Assembly: GCA_020435335.1 (NCBI GenBank)
Contig: JAGQZT010000130.1
Location: forward strand, 1 to 37,947
DNA from: Flavobacteriales bacterium
Lineage (GTDB): Bacteria > Bacteroidota > Bacteroidia > Flavobacteriales_E > Vicingaceae
Direction: 5' to 3'
DNA length: 37,947 nucleotides
Shown here: positions 22,828 to 30,612 of the stretch, in pieces
Layout: each line of letters begins with the position of its first letter
Position numbering within the stretch: the stretch's first letter is position 1
Position numbers and translations under genes: made by a program
The notes under the pieces: model-generated
Seen by the model: the letters and a program-made list of their open reading frames with translations, nothing else
Databases searched by the model: none
Told to the model about the DNA's origin: nothing

Positions 22828-24102
22828 ATGAACGTACTAATTATCGGATCAGGAGGTAGAGAACATGCTTTTGCCTGGAAAATAGCCCAAAGTCCAAAAC
22901 TGACGAAGCTCTACATTGCACCCGGAAATGCCGGTACGGCACAAGCAGGAACCAACGTGAACTTACAGGTGACCGATTTTGAAGGTATCCGCCAATTTGT
23001 TCTGGAAAACAACATCAATATGGTCGTGGTCGGCCCGGAAGATCCCCTGGTGAATGGAATTCACGACTTCTTTTTAGCCGATGATCAATTGAAAAACATT
23101 CCCGTAATCGGCCCGAAAAAGGATGGAGCTATTCTGGAAGGGAGTAAGGAATTCTCCAAGCGGTTCATGCAAAAGCATGGCGTACCAACGGCAGCCTATC
23201 AAAGTTTTACGGCTGAGAACCTGGAAGAAGGGTATGCTTTTTTAGAAACGTTAACTCCGCCGTTTGTACTTAAAGCAGATGGTCTCGCCGCCGGTAAAGG
23301 GGTGCTTATTATCAACGACCTGGAGGAAGCCAAATCCGAACTGAAAAATATGGTGGCGGAAGCCAAATTCGGGACAGCATCATCAACCGTTGTGATCGAA
23401 GAATTCCTGAAAGGAATCGAACTGTCTGTGTTTGTTCTGACAGACGGTGAAAATTACAAAATCCTGCCTTCAGCCAAAGATTACAAACGAATCGGAGAAG
23501 GCGATACCGGCCTCAACACAGGTGGTATGGGAGCGATTTCTCCTGTCCCTTTTGCCGATGAAGCCTTCTTACGTAAAGTGGAAGAGCGTATTGTAAAACC
23601 AACCATAAACGGACTGAAAGCCGACGGAATCGACTACAAAGGCTTCATTTTTATCGGTCTGATGAACGATAACGGAGAACCTTCCGTGGTGGAATATAAC
23701 GTGCGTATGGGCGATCCGGAAACGGAAGTGGTGATTCCGCGGATCAAATCGGACCTGCTCGACTTGTTTGAGGGTGTTGCTCATCGAACACTGGGAGAGA
23801 AAACCTTTGAGCTGGATGAGCGTACAGCAACTACCGTGATGCTCGTGAGCGGAGGTTACCCGGAAGCGTATGAAAAAGGCAAGATCATGACCGGATTCGA
23901 GACCATCGAAAACTCCATCCCTTTTCATGCGGGAACCAAACAAGATGCCGGCCATGTTGTAACCAGTGGCGGACGGGTGTTAGCCCTGACCTCTTTCGGA
24001 AGCGATATCCGGGATGCCCTGAGCAAGAGCTTTGCCAATGCGGAACGCATCAACTTCGACAAAAAATATTACCGAAGCGACATTGGTTTCGACTTGGTGT
24101 AA
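22828..24102 (+). CDS. purD: Phosphoribosylamine--glycine ligase (GAR synthetase)
   Basis: A protein of 424 residues, standard PurD length. It starts MNVLIIGSGGREHAFAWKI, the family signature, and continues VVVGPEDPLVNGIHDFF, GPKKDGAILEGSKEFSKRFM and the ATP-grasp loop LKADGLAAGKGVLI (about 148-161). Then come GLNTGGMGAISPVPF, VVEYNVRMGDPETEVVIPRI and a C-terminal VMLVSGGYPEAYEKG. It catalyses the second step of purine synthesis, joining glycine to phosphoribosylamine using ATP in the cytosol. It stands alone between two hairpins, with no other purine genes in the window. Confidence 0.98.
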   Translation: MNVLIIGSGGREHAFAWKIAQSPKLTKLYIAPGNAGTAQAGTNVNLQVTDFEGIRQFVLENNINMVVVGPEDPLVNGIHDFFLADDQLKNIPVIGPKKDGAILEGSKEFSKRFMQKHGVPTAAYQSFTAENLEEGYAFLETLTPPFVLKADGLAAGKGVLIINDLEEAKSELKNMVAEAKFGTASSTVVIEEFLKGIELSVFVLTDGENYKILPSAKDYKRIGEGDTGLNTGGMGAISPVPFADEAFLRKVEERIVKPTINGLKADGIDYKGFIFIGLMNDNGEPSVVEYNVRMGDPETEVVIPRIKSDLLDLFEGVAHRTLGEKTFELDERTATTVMLVSGGYPEAYEKGKIMTGFETIENSIPFHAGTKQDAGHVVTSGGRVLALTSFGSDIRDALSKSFANAERINFDKKYYRSDIGFDLV

Positions 24103-24106
24103 GCTT

Positions 24107-24154
24107 TCATTGTCATCCTGAGCACGTTTTGCGCGAGCAAAAGCCTCGAAGGAT
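24107..24154 (+). repeat. Dispersed intergenic palindrome of the TCATCCTGAGC...CGAAGGAT type
   Basis: The outer arms ATCCTGAG (24115-24122) and CTC-ga-AGGAT (24145-24154) pair around an inner stem TTTTGC/GCAAAA (24127-24132, 24137-24142) with a GCGA tetraloop. The sequence ATTGTCATCCTGAGC with CGAAGGAT is a familiar dispersed intergenic repeat in Bacteroidota genomes (recollection, not searched). It lies 4 bases after the purD stop and may also work as its transcript end. Confidence 0.6.
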
Positions 24155-24230
24155 AGACACCCAGCAACCTGCTTTTCTGCTTTCGAACGAAAGTAATTCA
24201 TGTATGGAATAGTATTATATCATTATTTTT

Positions 24231-24238
24231 TATCTTAG
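24231..24238 (+). promoter_or_regulatory. -7-like box 4 bases before the CPBP protease start
   Basis: TATCTTAG, one base away from TAnnTTTG, is followed by TTCG and then ATG 24243. This is the same 4-base spacing as at 10967 and 29279. A 6-base inverted repeat (CTTTCG aa CGAAAG, 24180-24193) lies upstream and could be an operator. Confidence 0.35.
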
Positions 24239-24242
24239 TTCG

Positions 24243-25163
24243 ATGAGAAACCTGAATAAAGTCACGCTGTTTTTGCTGTTAACCTTCGGGATTTGCTACT
24301 CCCTGGCGGCGGCGTTCTATTTTATAGGAGCCCAGTACGGCGGTGGTTGGGGAACGGCTATGGCCGTGCTCTATATGTTCGTTCCCATGATCGTGGTGCT
24401 GATCATTGAAAAAGGCATTCACAAACAACCGATCAAATACGAACTCAGTATCACCTTTTCGGTGAATCGCTGGTGGTTTGTAGGCTGGCTCATAATGCCT
24501 TTGATTGCCGGACTAACCATTGGGATCAGCCTGTTTTTCCCCGATGTTATTTATACGCCGGGCATGGAAGGCCTGATGGAACGTTTTGCTTCGTCGCTCA
24601 CTCCCGAACAGATGGAACAGGCCAAGGCATCCATGGAAGCCTTGCCCATCCACCCGATCTGGCTGGCTTTGTTGCAAGGCCTGATTGCCGGCATTACGGT
24701 CAATGCCCTGGCCGGATTCGGCGAAGAGCTGGGGTGGCGCGGATTCTTGTTGAAGCAATTCAAACACATGTCATTCATGAAAGCCTCCCTCATTATCGGA
24801 ACCATCTGGGGGATTTGGCATGCCCCGCTTATCCTGATGGGGCATAATTACCCGGAACATCCGGTTATCGGGGTATTGATGATGACGGTTTGGTGCATCT
24901 TACTGACGCCGTTATTTAATTACATCGCTCTGAAGAGTCAGTCGGTGATTGCTGCAGCCATCATGCACGGCACACTTAACGCCACCGCAGGTATGGCTAT
25001 CATGATCATCGACGGAGGCAGTGATCTCACGGTGGGAGTTACGGGCCTGGCCGGATTCATAGCCCTGGAGGTGGTACTCATCTTTTTCTTCATGATGGAT
25101 CAATACCTGATCAGGGATAAGGTGTTTATTTCCACCATCGCGGAATCCGAAGAACTGGATTAA
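24243..25163 (+). CDS. CPBP family intramembrane metalloprotease (Rce1/Abi type)
   Basis: A protein of 306 residues with about eight hydrophobic segments (e.g. 8-28, 38-56, 77-98, 139-158, 180-200, 207-228, 262-285). The active-site motifs of the CPBP/CAAX-protease family are present: E161-E162 and R166 in FGEELGWRGFLL, H193 in IWGIWHAPL, and H242/N246 in AIMHGTLNA. It is therefore expected to be a catalytically competent inner-membrane protease. Family members serve in prenyl-protein processing in eukaryotes and in bacteriocin immunity or membrane-protein turnover in bacteria; the substrate here is unknown. It is convergent with the SulP transporter. Its start codon sits 4 bases after a promoter-like box, so the mRNA may be leaderless. 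Confidence 0.92.
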   Translation: MRNLNKVTLFLLLTFGICYSLAAAFYFIGAQYGGGWGTAMAVLYMFVPMIVVLIIEKGIHKQPIKYELSITFSVNRWWFVGWLIMPLIAGLTIGISLFFPDVIYTPGMEGLMERFASSLTPEQMEQAKASMEALPIHPIWLALLQGLIAGITVNALAGFGEELGWRGFLLKQFKHMSFMKASLIIGTIWGIWHAPLILMGHNYPEHPVIGVLMMTVWCILLTPLFNYIALKSQSVIAAAIMHGTLNATAGMAIMIIDGGSDLTVGVTGLAGFIALEVVLIFFFMMDQYLIRDKVFISTIAESEELD

Positions 25164-25169
25164 AAGACA

Positions 25170-25205
25170 AATCCCCTTCACCCTACGGAAGGGATGAAAG
25201 GGATT
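25170..25205. terminator. Hairpin between convergent genes, possible bidirectional terminator
   Basis: AATCCCCTTCA (25170-25180) pairs with TGAAAGGGATT (25195-25205) with one mismatch, and CCCT/AGGG pair inside. T-runs are weak on both sides (TTGTCTTTT on the minus strand), so termination is only plausible. Confidence 0.4.
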
Positions 25206-25240
25206 GACGTATTAAAACTAAAAGGATTACGAGTTATGGG

Positions 25241-26833
25241 CTACGATTTATTCAGCACGGACTCTTCGAACAGGCGTACCGGGTTGGCTGTCACTTCGTT
25301 TTCCAGCAAATTGGTTTCAACGGTTATTCCCCGGTTTTTAGCGTTCAGGGTAAAGTCTTCGATGATCTCGATCACATCCGGATGGATCGATTTGGTCTTG
25401 GAACCGTCGATGAATACCGACACACCATCAGGTAACTGATTCAAGGTATGAAGGATGCCTCCTTTATTCAGAAAACTGACATCTTCCGATAACACAAGCG
25501 ATACGGGTTTGGTTTTGTCGTAAGTGTCCTGATTAAAATGGTAAGGCGTGCTGTAATTGTTGTAGAGGATGTGAAAGATGGCTACGGCCATACCCAATCC
25601 GATACCGATCAGTAAATCCGTAAATACAATTCCCAAAATGGTGACGATGAACGGAATAAATTGCGCCTTACCTAATCTGTAGAGCTGTCTGAATACGGCC
25701 GGTTTGGCCAGTTTAAAGCCTACAACAAACAGAATGGCCGCTAAGCTGGCTAACGGAATCAGGTTCAACACTTTGGGAATAACCATTACCGAAACCAACA
25801 GAAAAATACCATGGATAAAGGCAGATGCCTTTGTTTTTCCTCCCGATTGAACATTCGCAGAACTTCGTACAATAACCTGTGTAATGGGAAGTCCGCCGAT
25901 AAATCCGGAAATGATGTTTCCTGCACCCTGTGCCATAAGTTCCCGGTTGGTAGGTGTTACCCGCTTATCGGGATCCAGTTTGTCAATAGCTTCCACACTC
26001 AGAAGCGTTTCCAGGCTGGCAACGACGGCCATGGTCATGGCAATCACATAAACCTGCGGGTTGTTCCATTCCGAAAAGTCGGGCATGGTAAACTGACCGA
26101 AAAACCCACTCACCGAATCCGCTACGGGAATCCGGACCAGGTGTTCGTCTTTAATCTCCAGAAACGAGTTGCCTTCGAATAACAGGTTAAGACCGATACC
26201 CGACAACACCACAACCAAAGGTCCCTGAATGATCTTAAAAACGGAAGCCTTCTTCATGAACGGTTGCTCCCAAAGGATCAGGATGATCAACGATATTCCG
26301 GCAATTACCATGGCACCGGGTGATAGATAATCCATCATGTTGAACAGTTCGGAGAACGTGTTTTGCCCGTCGGGCTGAATGAAATCCATATCACCTTCAT
26401 AGTCTTTGTCGTAACCCAAAGCATGCGGAATCTGTTTTAAAATAATGATGATCCCGATACCGGATAACATCCCCTTGATAACGGCCGAAGGGAAATAGTA
26501 TCCGATTACACCGGCTTTGATTACACCCAATATCAGTTGAATGACGCCGGCAATAATCACGGCCAGCAGGAAAGCCTCAAAGCTTCCCAGTTCCTGAATG
26601 GAAGATAGAACAATAACGGCTAATCCGGCGGCCGGTCCGCTAACGCCCAGCGGCGATCCGCTGAGGAGTGCGACTACGGTTCCACCGACAATTCCGGCAA
26701 TAATTCCGGAAAATAAGGGCGCTCCGGAGGCCAGGGCAATCCCTAAACATAAGGGCATAGCCACAAGAAATACGACGATACTTGCAGGAAGGTCGTTCTT
26801 TAAATTTGAAAATAATCCTTTAGTTGAATTCAT
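25241..26833 (-). CDS. SulP family inorganic anion transporter with C-terminal STAS domain
   Basis: The start is set at ATG 26833, giving MNSTKGLFSNLKNDLPASIVVFLVAMPLCLGIALASG, the normal SulP beginning; the upstream in-frame part (19 residues) looks like leader sequence. The protein has 530 residues with 10-14 membrane spans. Family signatures visible are IIAGIVGGTVVALLSGSPLG, SGPAAGLAVIVLSSIQ, MAQGAGNIISGFIGGLPITQ and RSSANVQSGGKT. A STAS-like tail (about 425-525) reads LVLSEDVSFLNKGGILHTL and VFIDGSKTKSIHPDV. It probably moves sulfate, bicarbonate or another anion; the sequence alone does not decide which. It follows a small acidic membrane protein on the same strand, with a perfect-arm palindrome between. 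Confidence 0.93.
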   Translation of the reverse strand: MNSTKGLFSNLKNDLPASIVVFLVAMPLCLGIALASGAPLFSGIIAGIVGGTVVALLSGSPLGVSGPAAGLAVIVLSSIQELGSFEAFLLAVIIAGVIQLILGVIKAGVIGYYFPSAVIKGMLSGIGIIIILKQIPHALGYDKDYEGDMDFIQPDGQNTFSELFNMMDYLSPGAMVIAGISLIILILWEQPFMKKASVFKIIQGPLVVVLSGIGLNLLFEGNSFLEIKDEHLVRIPVADSVSGFFGQFTMPDFSEWNNPQVYVIAMTMAVVASLETLLSVEAIDKLDPDKRVTPTNRELMAQGAGNIISGFIGGLPITQVIVRSSANVQSGGKTKASAFIHGIFLLVSVMVIPKVLNLIPLASLAAILFVVGFKLAKPAVFRQLYRLGKAQFIPFIVTILGIVFTDLLIGIGLGMAVAIFHILYNNYSTPYHFNQDTYDKTKPVSLVLSEDVSFLNKGGILHTLNQLPDGVSVFIDGSKTKSIHPDVIEIIEDFTLNAKNRGITVETNLLENEVTANPVRLFEESVLNKS

Positions 26834-26897
26834 AATACATCGTGTTGTCGCCGAAATCCGGCGCAGTGAATAACTGTGGTAAAACAGCAATTGATTG

Positions 26898-26914
26898 GGT
26901 GTTCCGGGAACACC
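26898..26914. promoter_or_regulatory. 17-base palindrome upstream of the SulP gene, candidate operator
   Basis: GGTGTTCC-G-GGAACACC has 8-base perfect arms around one base. It lies 9 bases beyond the stop of the small upstream gene and about 64 bases before the SulP start. The one-base centre suits a dimeric DNA-binding protein better than an RNA hairpin. A second stem, CGCCG/CGGCG (26849-26863), lies nearer the start. Confidence 0.4.
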
Positions 26915-26922
26915 GGAATGTA

Positions 26923-27231
26923 TTATGCTAATTCAGGAGGAGGGGTCTTAACATCGTTGATGTACCTTAATTCAACAGGTTCATCTTCGATGTGAAACGA
27001 AATGAGGCTAATCAGTTGGGTATTGTTGAGGAGTAACTCGAATACATCATTTTCATATTCCACCTCTTCCTCTACTTCCTCCACAATTTCGGTAAGTGTG
27101 CCGTTGTCGGAGTAGCAGTTGATATACTGCAGCGAGAACGTAAAATGAAGGAACAGCAACAAGGACAAAACGGCTACTGTTTTTTGTCCTTTCACCTGAG
27201 ATGGGGTTGTATTTGAAGAATAATTAAACAC
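26923..27231 (-). CDS. Small acidic single-pass membrane or exported protein, unknown function
   Basis: A protein of 102 residues from a GTG start (27231). There is no internal Met, and the only usable start follows an in-frame stop closely. After a basic N-terminus (SQVKGQKT) there is one hydrophobic segment (about 18-35, VAVLSLLLFLHFTFSLQY), either a signal peptide or an anchor. A very acidic stretch follows (EIVEEVEEEVEYENDVFE) and the C-terminus is KTPPPELA. No family recognised. Correct promoter spacing on its own strand and position directly upstream of the SulP gene suggest co-transcription and possibly a partner role (inference). Confidence 0.6.
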   Translation of the reverse strand: MFNYSSNTTPSQVKGQKTVAVLSLLLFLHFTFSLQYINCYSDNGTLTEIVEEVEEEVEYENDVFELLLNNTQLISLISFHIEDEPVELRYINDVKTPPPELA

Positions 27232-27254
27232 GATTTTTTACAAACGTCTGATAA

Positions 27255-27262
27255 CAAAGATA
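27255..27262 (-). promoter_or_regulatory. Promoter -7 box for the small protein and SulP genes
   Basis: TATCTTTG on the minus strand is a perfect TAnnTTTG box ending 23 bases before the GTG at 27231, the usual spacing in this window. It supports the GTG start. No clear TTG lies at -33. Confidence 0.5.
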
Positions 27263-27356
27263 CCAGAATTTGATGAACCGCCTGTTAAAATATGCAAAAT
27301 GACATCAATCATACGGCATGTTGGGTTAACGACAGTTTCGGGCAACGGCTTATCGT

Positions 27357-27364
27357 TACCTTTG
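27357..27364 (+). promoter_or_regulatory. Promoter -7 box for the DUF2892-like gene
   Basis: TACCTTTG, a perfect TAnnTTTG, ends 24 bases before ATG 27389. It lies inside the longer open frame that begins at 27299, which argues that the true gene starts at 27389. Confidence 0.5.
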
Positions 27365-27388
27365 GAGGAACATTTAATCTTGAAGACT

Positions 27389-27592
27389 ATGAAAAAGAAT
27401 ATGGGTGCGATCGATAAAGTAATCCGCGTGATTATTGCTGTTGTATTTGCTGTATTGTATTTTACAGGAACAGTTTCCGGAACCTTAGGTTATGTGCTGT
27501 TAGCTCTGGGAGCGGTGTTCCTTTTAACGAGCCTGATCAGTTTTTGCCCGCTATACGCGCCGTTTAAGATCAATACCTGTAAAAAGAAATAA
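27389..27592 (+). CDS. DUF2892-like small membrane protein
   Basis: A protein of 67 residues from ATG 27389 (MKKNMGAIDKVIRVIIAVV...). Two membrane helices (about 12-30 and 33-52) are followed by ISFCPLYAPFKINTCKKK. The NMG..D..IR start and the FCPLY..F.I.TC end match the DUF2892/YgaP-type inner-membrane family, whose conserved CPLY..L..NTC tail is often found beside rhodanese or sulfur-handling proteins. The two Cys may be functional. A longer frame from 27299 is rejected because the extra 30 residues look non-coding and contain the promoter. Confidence 0.85.
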   Translation: MKKNMGAIDKVIRVIIAVVFAVLYFTGTVSGTLGYVLLALGAVFLLTSLISFCPLYAPFKINTCKKK

Positions 27593-27598
27593 AAAAGA

Positions 27599-27625
27599 GA
27601 GCGGTGAACTACGTCGCTCCCTTTT
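27599..27625. terminator. Bidirectional terminator between DUF2892-like gene and glyS
   Basis: GAGCGGTG (27599-27606) pairs with CGTCGCTC (27612-27619), including two G-U pairs, with a 5-base loop. It is followed by CCTTTTC on the plus strand and by a TCTTTTTT run on the minus strand, so it can serve both convergent genes. Confidence 0.65.
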
Positions 27626-27628
27626 CAT

Positions 27629-27719
27629 AACTTCTTGTTGTCAGAAGTTGAACTTTCCTTGCATTATAGTTCAAATCTACGCTGATACGTGCCTTGACAC
27701 AATAAGGCGTTTGCCTTAT
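27629..27719. other. Chain of short hairpins downstream of glyS
   Basis: AACTTCT/AGAAGTT (27629-27635, 27643-27649), GAACT/AGTTC (27650-27654, 27668-27672) and ATAAGGC-gttt-GCCTTAT (27702-27719). A further GCCTT at 27691-27695 can compete for AAGGC at 27704-27708. The last palindrome lies about 17 bases beyond the glyS stop and resembles the 21-base repeats at 17745 and 19168 (shared AATAAGGC and TGCC). Confidence 0.45.
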
Positions 27720-27735
27720 ATACCCGGCTGACGAA

Positions 27736-29274
27736 TTAAGCAGTTAAAGCTTTCCTGAAAGAAACTTTAGCCTGAAGGATTCCCTCCAGTTGATCGATAC
27801 TCACACGCTCCTGTTGCATCGTGTCACGATCCCGGATGGTCACCGTATTGTCTTCCAGTGTTTGATGATCCACCATGATGCAGTAAGGCGTTCCGATGGC
27901 ATCTTGTCTGCGGTAACGTTTTCCGGGTGAATCCTTCTCATCATACTGACAATTGAAATCGAACTTCAATACCTCCATAATTTCCCGGGCCTTTTCAGGC
28001 AGACCGTCTTTACGGGTCAACGGCATCACGGCAGCTTTAACCGGCGCCAGGAATGCAGGAAGACTCAATACCGTACGCTCGGAACCGTCATCCAGTTTCT
28101 CTTCGGTGTAAGAAGCCGATAAAATAGCCAGGAAAGTCCGGTCGAGACCCACAGAGGTTTCCACCACATAAGGCACATAGCTTTCGTTCAGTTCCGGGTC
28201 GAAGTATTGTAATTTCTTGCCGGAATATTGTTCATGTTGTTTCAGGTCGAAATCGGTTCGTGAATGGATACCCTCTAACTCTTTGAAGCCCATCGGGAAA
28301 TCGAATTCAATATCACAGGCGGCATTGGCGTAGTGAGCCAACTTCACGTGGTCGTGGAAACGGTAGTATTTTTCATCGATACCTAAAGAACGGTGCCATT
28401 TTACACGTTCGGTTTTCCAGTATTCGTACCATTTCATTTCTTCCCCGGGTCGGACAAAAAATTGCATTTCCATCTGTTCGAACTCACGCATCCGGAAGAT
28501 GAACTGACGGGCAACGATCTCATTCCGGAAGGCCTTGCCGATCTGGGCAATTCCAAACGGAATTTTCATGCGACCGGTCTTCTGTACGTTGAGGTAGTTC
28601 ACAAAAATTCCCTGAGCTGTTTCCGGACGTAAATAGATGGTGCTGGCTGCGTCGGCAACTGAGCCCATCTCCGTACTGAACATCAGGTTGAATTGTTTCA
28701 CATCCGTCCAGTTCTTGGAACCACTGACCGGACAGGCAATCTCCAGCTCTTCAATCAGTTGTTTTACCGCAGCGAGGTCCTCTTCATCCATGGCTACCTT
28801 AAACCGGAGGTTAATCTCATCGATCTTAGATTGATTTCTCAACACATTCGGGTTGGTTGCCCGGAATTGTTCTTCATCGAAGGCATCACCGAAACGCTTC
28901 GTTCCTTTCTCCACTTCCTTTTCGATCTTTTGACGGATCTTTTCCACATGCTCTTCGATCAATACATCGGCACGGTAGCGTTTTTTAGAGTCTTTGTTGT
29001 CGATCAGCGGGTCGTTGAATGCATCGACATGGCCTGAAGCTTTCCAGGTGGTCGGATGCATGAAAATGGCAGCATCGATCCCCACTATATTCTCGTGCAT
29101 CTGCACCATGGCAGACCACCAATAATCTTTGATGTTTTTCTTAAGTTCGGCTCCCATCTGCCCGTAATCGTATACGGCAGAAAGTCCGTCATAAATTTCA
29201 CTGGATTGAAAAACAAACCCATACTCCTTGGCATGGGAAATGATTGCTTTTAAATTATCTTCATTTGTTGCCAT
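27736..29274 (-). CDS. glyS: Glycine--tRNA ligase, single-chain (homodimeric) type
   Basis: A protein of 512 residues. Class II synthetase signatures of the eukaryotic/archaeal-like GlyRS are clear: AKEYGFVFQSSEIYDGLSAV at the N-terminus, DYGQMGAELKKNIKDYWW, the motif FSTEMGSV...LRPETAQGIFVNYLNV, motif 2 IGKAFRNEIVARQFIFRMRE and EFEQMEMQFF, motif 3 ETSVGLDRTFLAILS, and an anticodon-binding domain from about 395 (LSLPAFLAPVKAAVMPL, YRRQDAIGTPYCI). It charges tRNA-Gly. A perfect promoter box sits 4 bases before the ATG, predicting a leaderless mRNA, and the gene is separated from the amidohydrolase pair upstream by 45 bases. Confidence 0.97.
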   Translation of the reverse strand: MATNEDNLKAIISHAKEYGFVFQSSEIYDGLSAVYDYGQMGAELKKNIKDYWWSAMVQMHENIVGIDAAIFMHPTTWKASGHVDAFNDPLIDNKDSKKRYRADVLIEEHVEKIRQKIEKEVEKGTKRFGDAFDEEQFRATNPNVLRNQSKIDEINLRFKVAMDEEDLAAVKQLIEELEIACPVSGSKNWTDVKQFNLMFSTEMGSVADAASTIYLRPETAQGIFVNYLNVQKTGRMKIPFGIAQIGKAFRNEIVARQFIFRMREFEQMEMQFFVRPGEEMKWYEYWKTERVKWHRSLGIDEKYYRFHDHVKLAHYANAACDIEFDFPMGFKELEGIHSRTDFDLKQHEQYSGKKLQYFDPELNESYVPYVVETSVGLDRTFLAILSASYTEEKLDDGSERTVLSLPAFLAPVKAAVMPLTRKDGLPEKAREIMEVLKFDFNCQYDEKDSPGKRYRRQDAIGTPYCIMVDHQTLEDNTVTIRDRDTMQQERVSIDQLEGILQAKVSFRKALTA

Positions 29275-29278
29275 GGCG

Positions 29279-29286
29279 CAAAAGTA
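29279..29286 (-). promoter_or_regulatory. Perfect -7 box 4 bases before glyS (predicted leaderless)
   Basis: TACTTTTG on the minus strand, a perfect TAnnTTTG, is followed by CGCC and then ATG at 29274. The geometry is identical to that at 10967-10979. Confidence 0.55.
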
Positions 29287-29319
29287 ATTTTTTGTAGGAG
29301 AATGAACGAATAGAATTGA

Positions 29320-30600
29320 TTAATTCTCGTACTTCCCGCTATACTTCCGATACAGTTTTTTCTGGTGGTTGTCCAGATCAATCCTGCGGCCCTGAATAAA
29401 GGCGGCGATCACATCGTTGGTACGCATATCCAATGCATCACCGGTCGAAATGAATAAAGTAGCATCTTTACCGGGTTCCAGACTTCCACAGGTTTTGTCG
29501 ATTCCCAGAATTTTTGCCGTATTGAGGGTGATGAGTTTTAAGGCTTCTTCTTTATCCAGACCGTAGGCTGCGGCAGTTCCGGCATAAAAAGGCAGGTTGC
29601 GTGTTCCCATAGCTTCCATATCGCCGGCATTTTGCAGGCAAAACAATACTTCGGCATCAAACAGCATGTGTGGCAGTTTGTAGGGCAGGTACACATCATC
29701 TTCTTCCCGCTGAGGCAGGTCGTGAACCCTGCCAAGCATCACGGCAACATTGTTCTCTTTGAGCATATCTGTAACCATCCAGGAGTCGTACCCCCCGACA
29801 ATCACCAGTTTTTCCACGTTGTATTTTTTGGAGAAGTTAATGGCCTCCGTGATTTCCTTCACGAAATCGGCATGGATAAATAAGGTTTTGGTTCCATTGA
29901 ACAATCCCCTCATCGCTTCAAAACGCAGGTTCTTTTCTTCATGATCTTTCACCTTGGAATAAGCAAGCGCATCGGCAAAGAAATTGTTAAGCTTTACGAG
30001 TTCCTGATCGTAGTTTTTGTTTTTTTCCCTTTTCCAGCGGTTGTACATGCGGGTCCAGTTCAAATGAATGCCATCATCTTCACGGATCACGGCATCTTCC
30101 CAGTTCCAGGCATCCAGCTGAACAACGGATGATGTTCCGGAAATGTCTCCGCTTCGGGGAGTTACCTGAGCCATCAGTACACCGTTAGACCGAACGGTTG
30201 TGGTGATCTTCGATTCGGTGTTGTAGGCAATCAGGGAACGCACATGCGGCTTGAACTCACCTGTTTCACTGTAGTCGTTGGTTGCCCTTACCGCATCGAT
30301 CTCAGTGAGGCCTAGCGTGCTGTTCGGGGCAATAATTCCCGGATAAATGTGTTTTTCACGAAGGTTGATCACCGTGTCGAAGTCATTGAAGTTGATCTTG
30401 ATCACGGCGGCATTGGCTACGAGCCCGATCTTTCCATCAATGATAGAGATCGCGGCATTTTTGATTACTTCGCCGTTGCCGATGTGGGCAATGCCGTTCA
30501 GGAGCATGATCTTCTGCGGTTTGTTCGGCGCAGGGGTCTCAATTTGAGCATTTAGGGTCAACGTAAATGCCGACAGGATGAGTAAAGCTACTTTTTTCAT
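29320..30600 (-). CDS. Amidohydrolase-fold protein lacking the HxH metal site (probable non-catalytic homologue)
   Basis: A signal peptide (MKKVALLILSAFTLTLNAQ) precedes an amidohydrolase-superfamily scaffold: KIMLLNGIAHIGNGEVIKNA, the INLREKHIYPGII strand, and a C-terminal AAAYGLDKEEALKLITLNTA then LEPGKDATLFI. Where active members read PG.ID.H.H, this one reads PGIIAPNSTLGL, so both metal-binding His are gone. Later ligands are also altered (VGGYDSW, LQNAGD). It lies 12 bases after the 1007-residue amidohydrolase gene and is surely co-transcribed. I infer a structural or accessory role alongside the active domain of that protein, probably in the periplasm. Similar degenerate proteins are widespread in Bacteroidota (recollection). 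Confidence 0.85.
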   Translation of the reverse strand: MKKVALLILSAFTLTLNAQIETPAPNKPQKIMLLNGIAHIGNGEVIKNAAISIIDGKIGLVANAAVIKINFNDFDTVINLREKHIYPGIIAPNSTLGLTEIDAVRATNDYSETGEFKPHVRSLIAYNTESKITTTVRSNGVLMAQVTPRSGDISGTSSVVQLDAWNWEDAVIREDDGIHLNWTRMYNRWKREKNKNYDQELVKLNNFFADALAYSKVKDHEEKNLRFEAMRGLFNGTKTLFIHADFVKEITEAINFSKKYNVEKLVIVGGYDSWMVTDMLKENNVAVMLGRVHDLPQREEDDVYLPYKLPHMLFDAEVLFCLQNAGDMEAMGTRNLPFYAGTAAAYGLDKEEALKLITLNTAKILGIDKTCGSLEPGKDATLFISTGDALDMRTNDVIAAFIQGRRIDLDNHQKKLYRKYSGKYEN

Positions 30601-30612
30601 GTACTCGTTTAT

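Noticed and set aside
27299..27388. Longer version of the DUF2892-like protein from 27299
   Set aside because: The extra 30 codons contain a perfect promoter box and are not part of the family; ATG 27389 gives the standard start.
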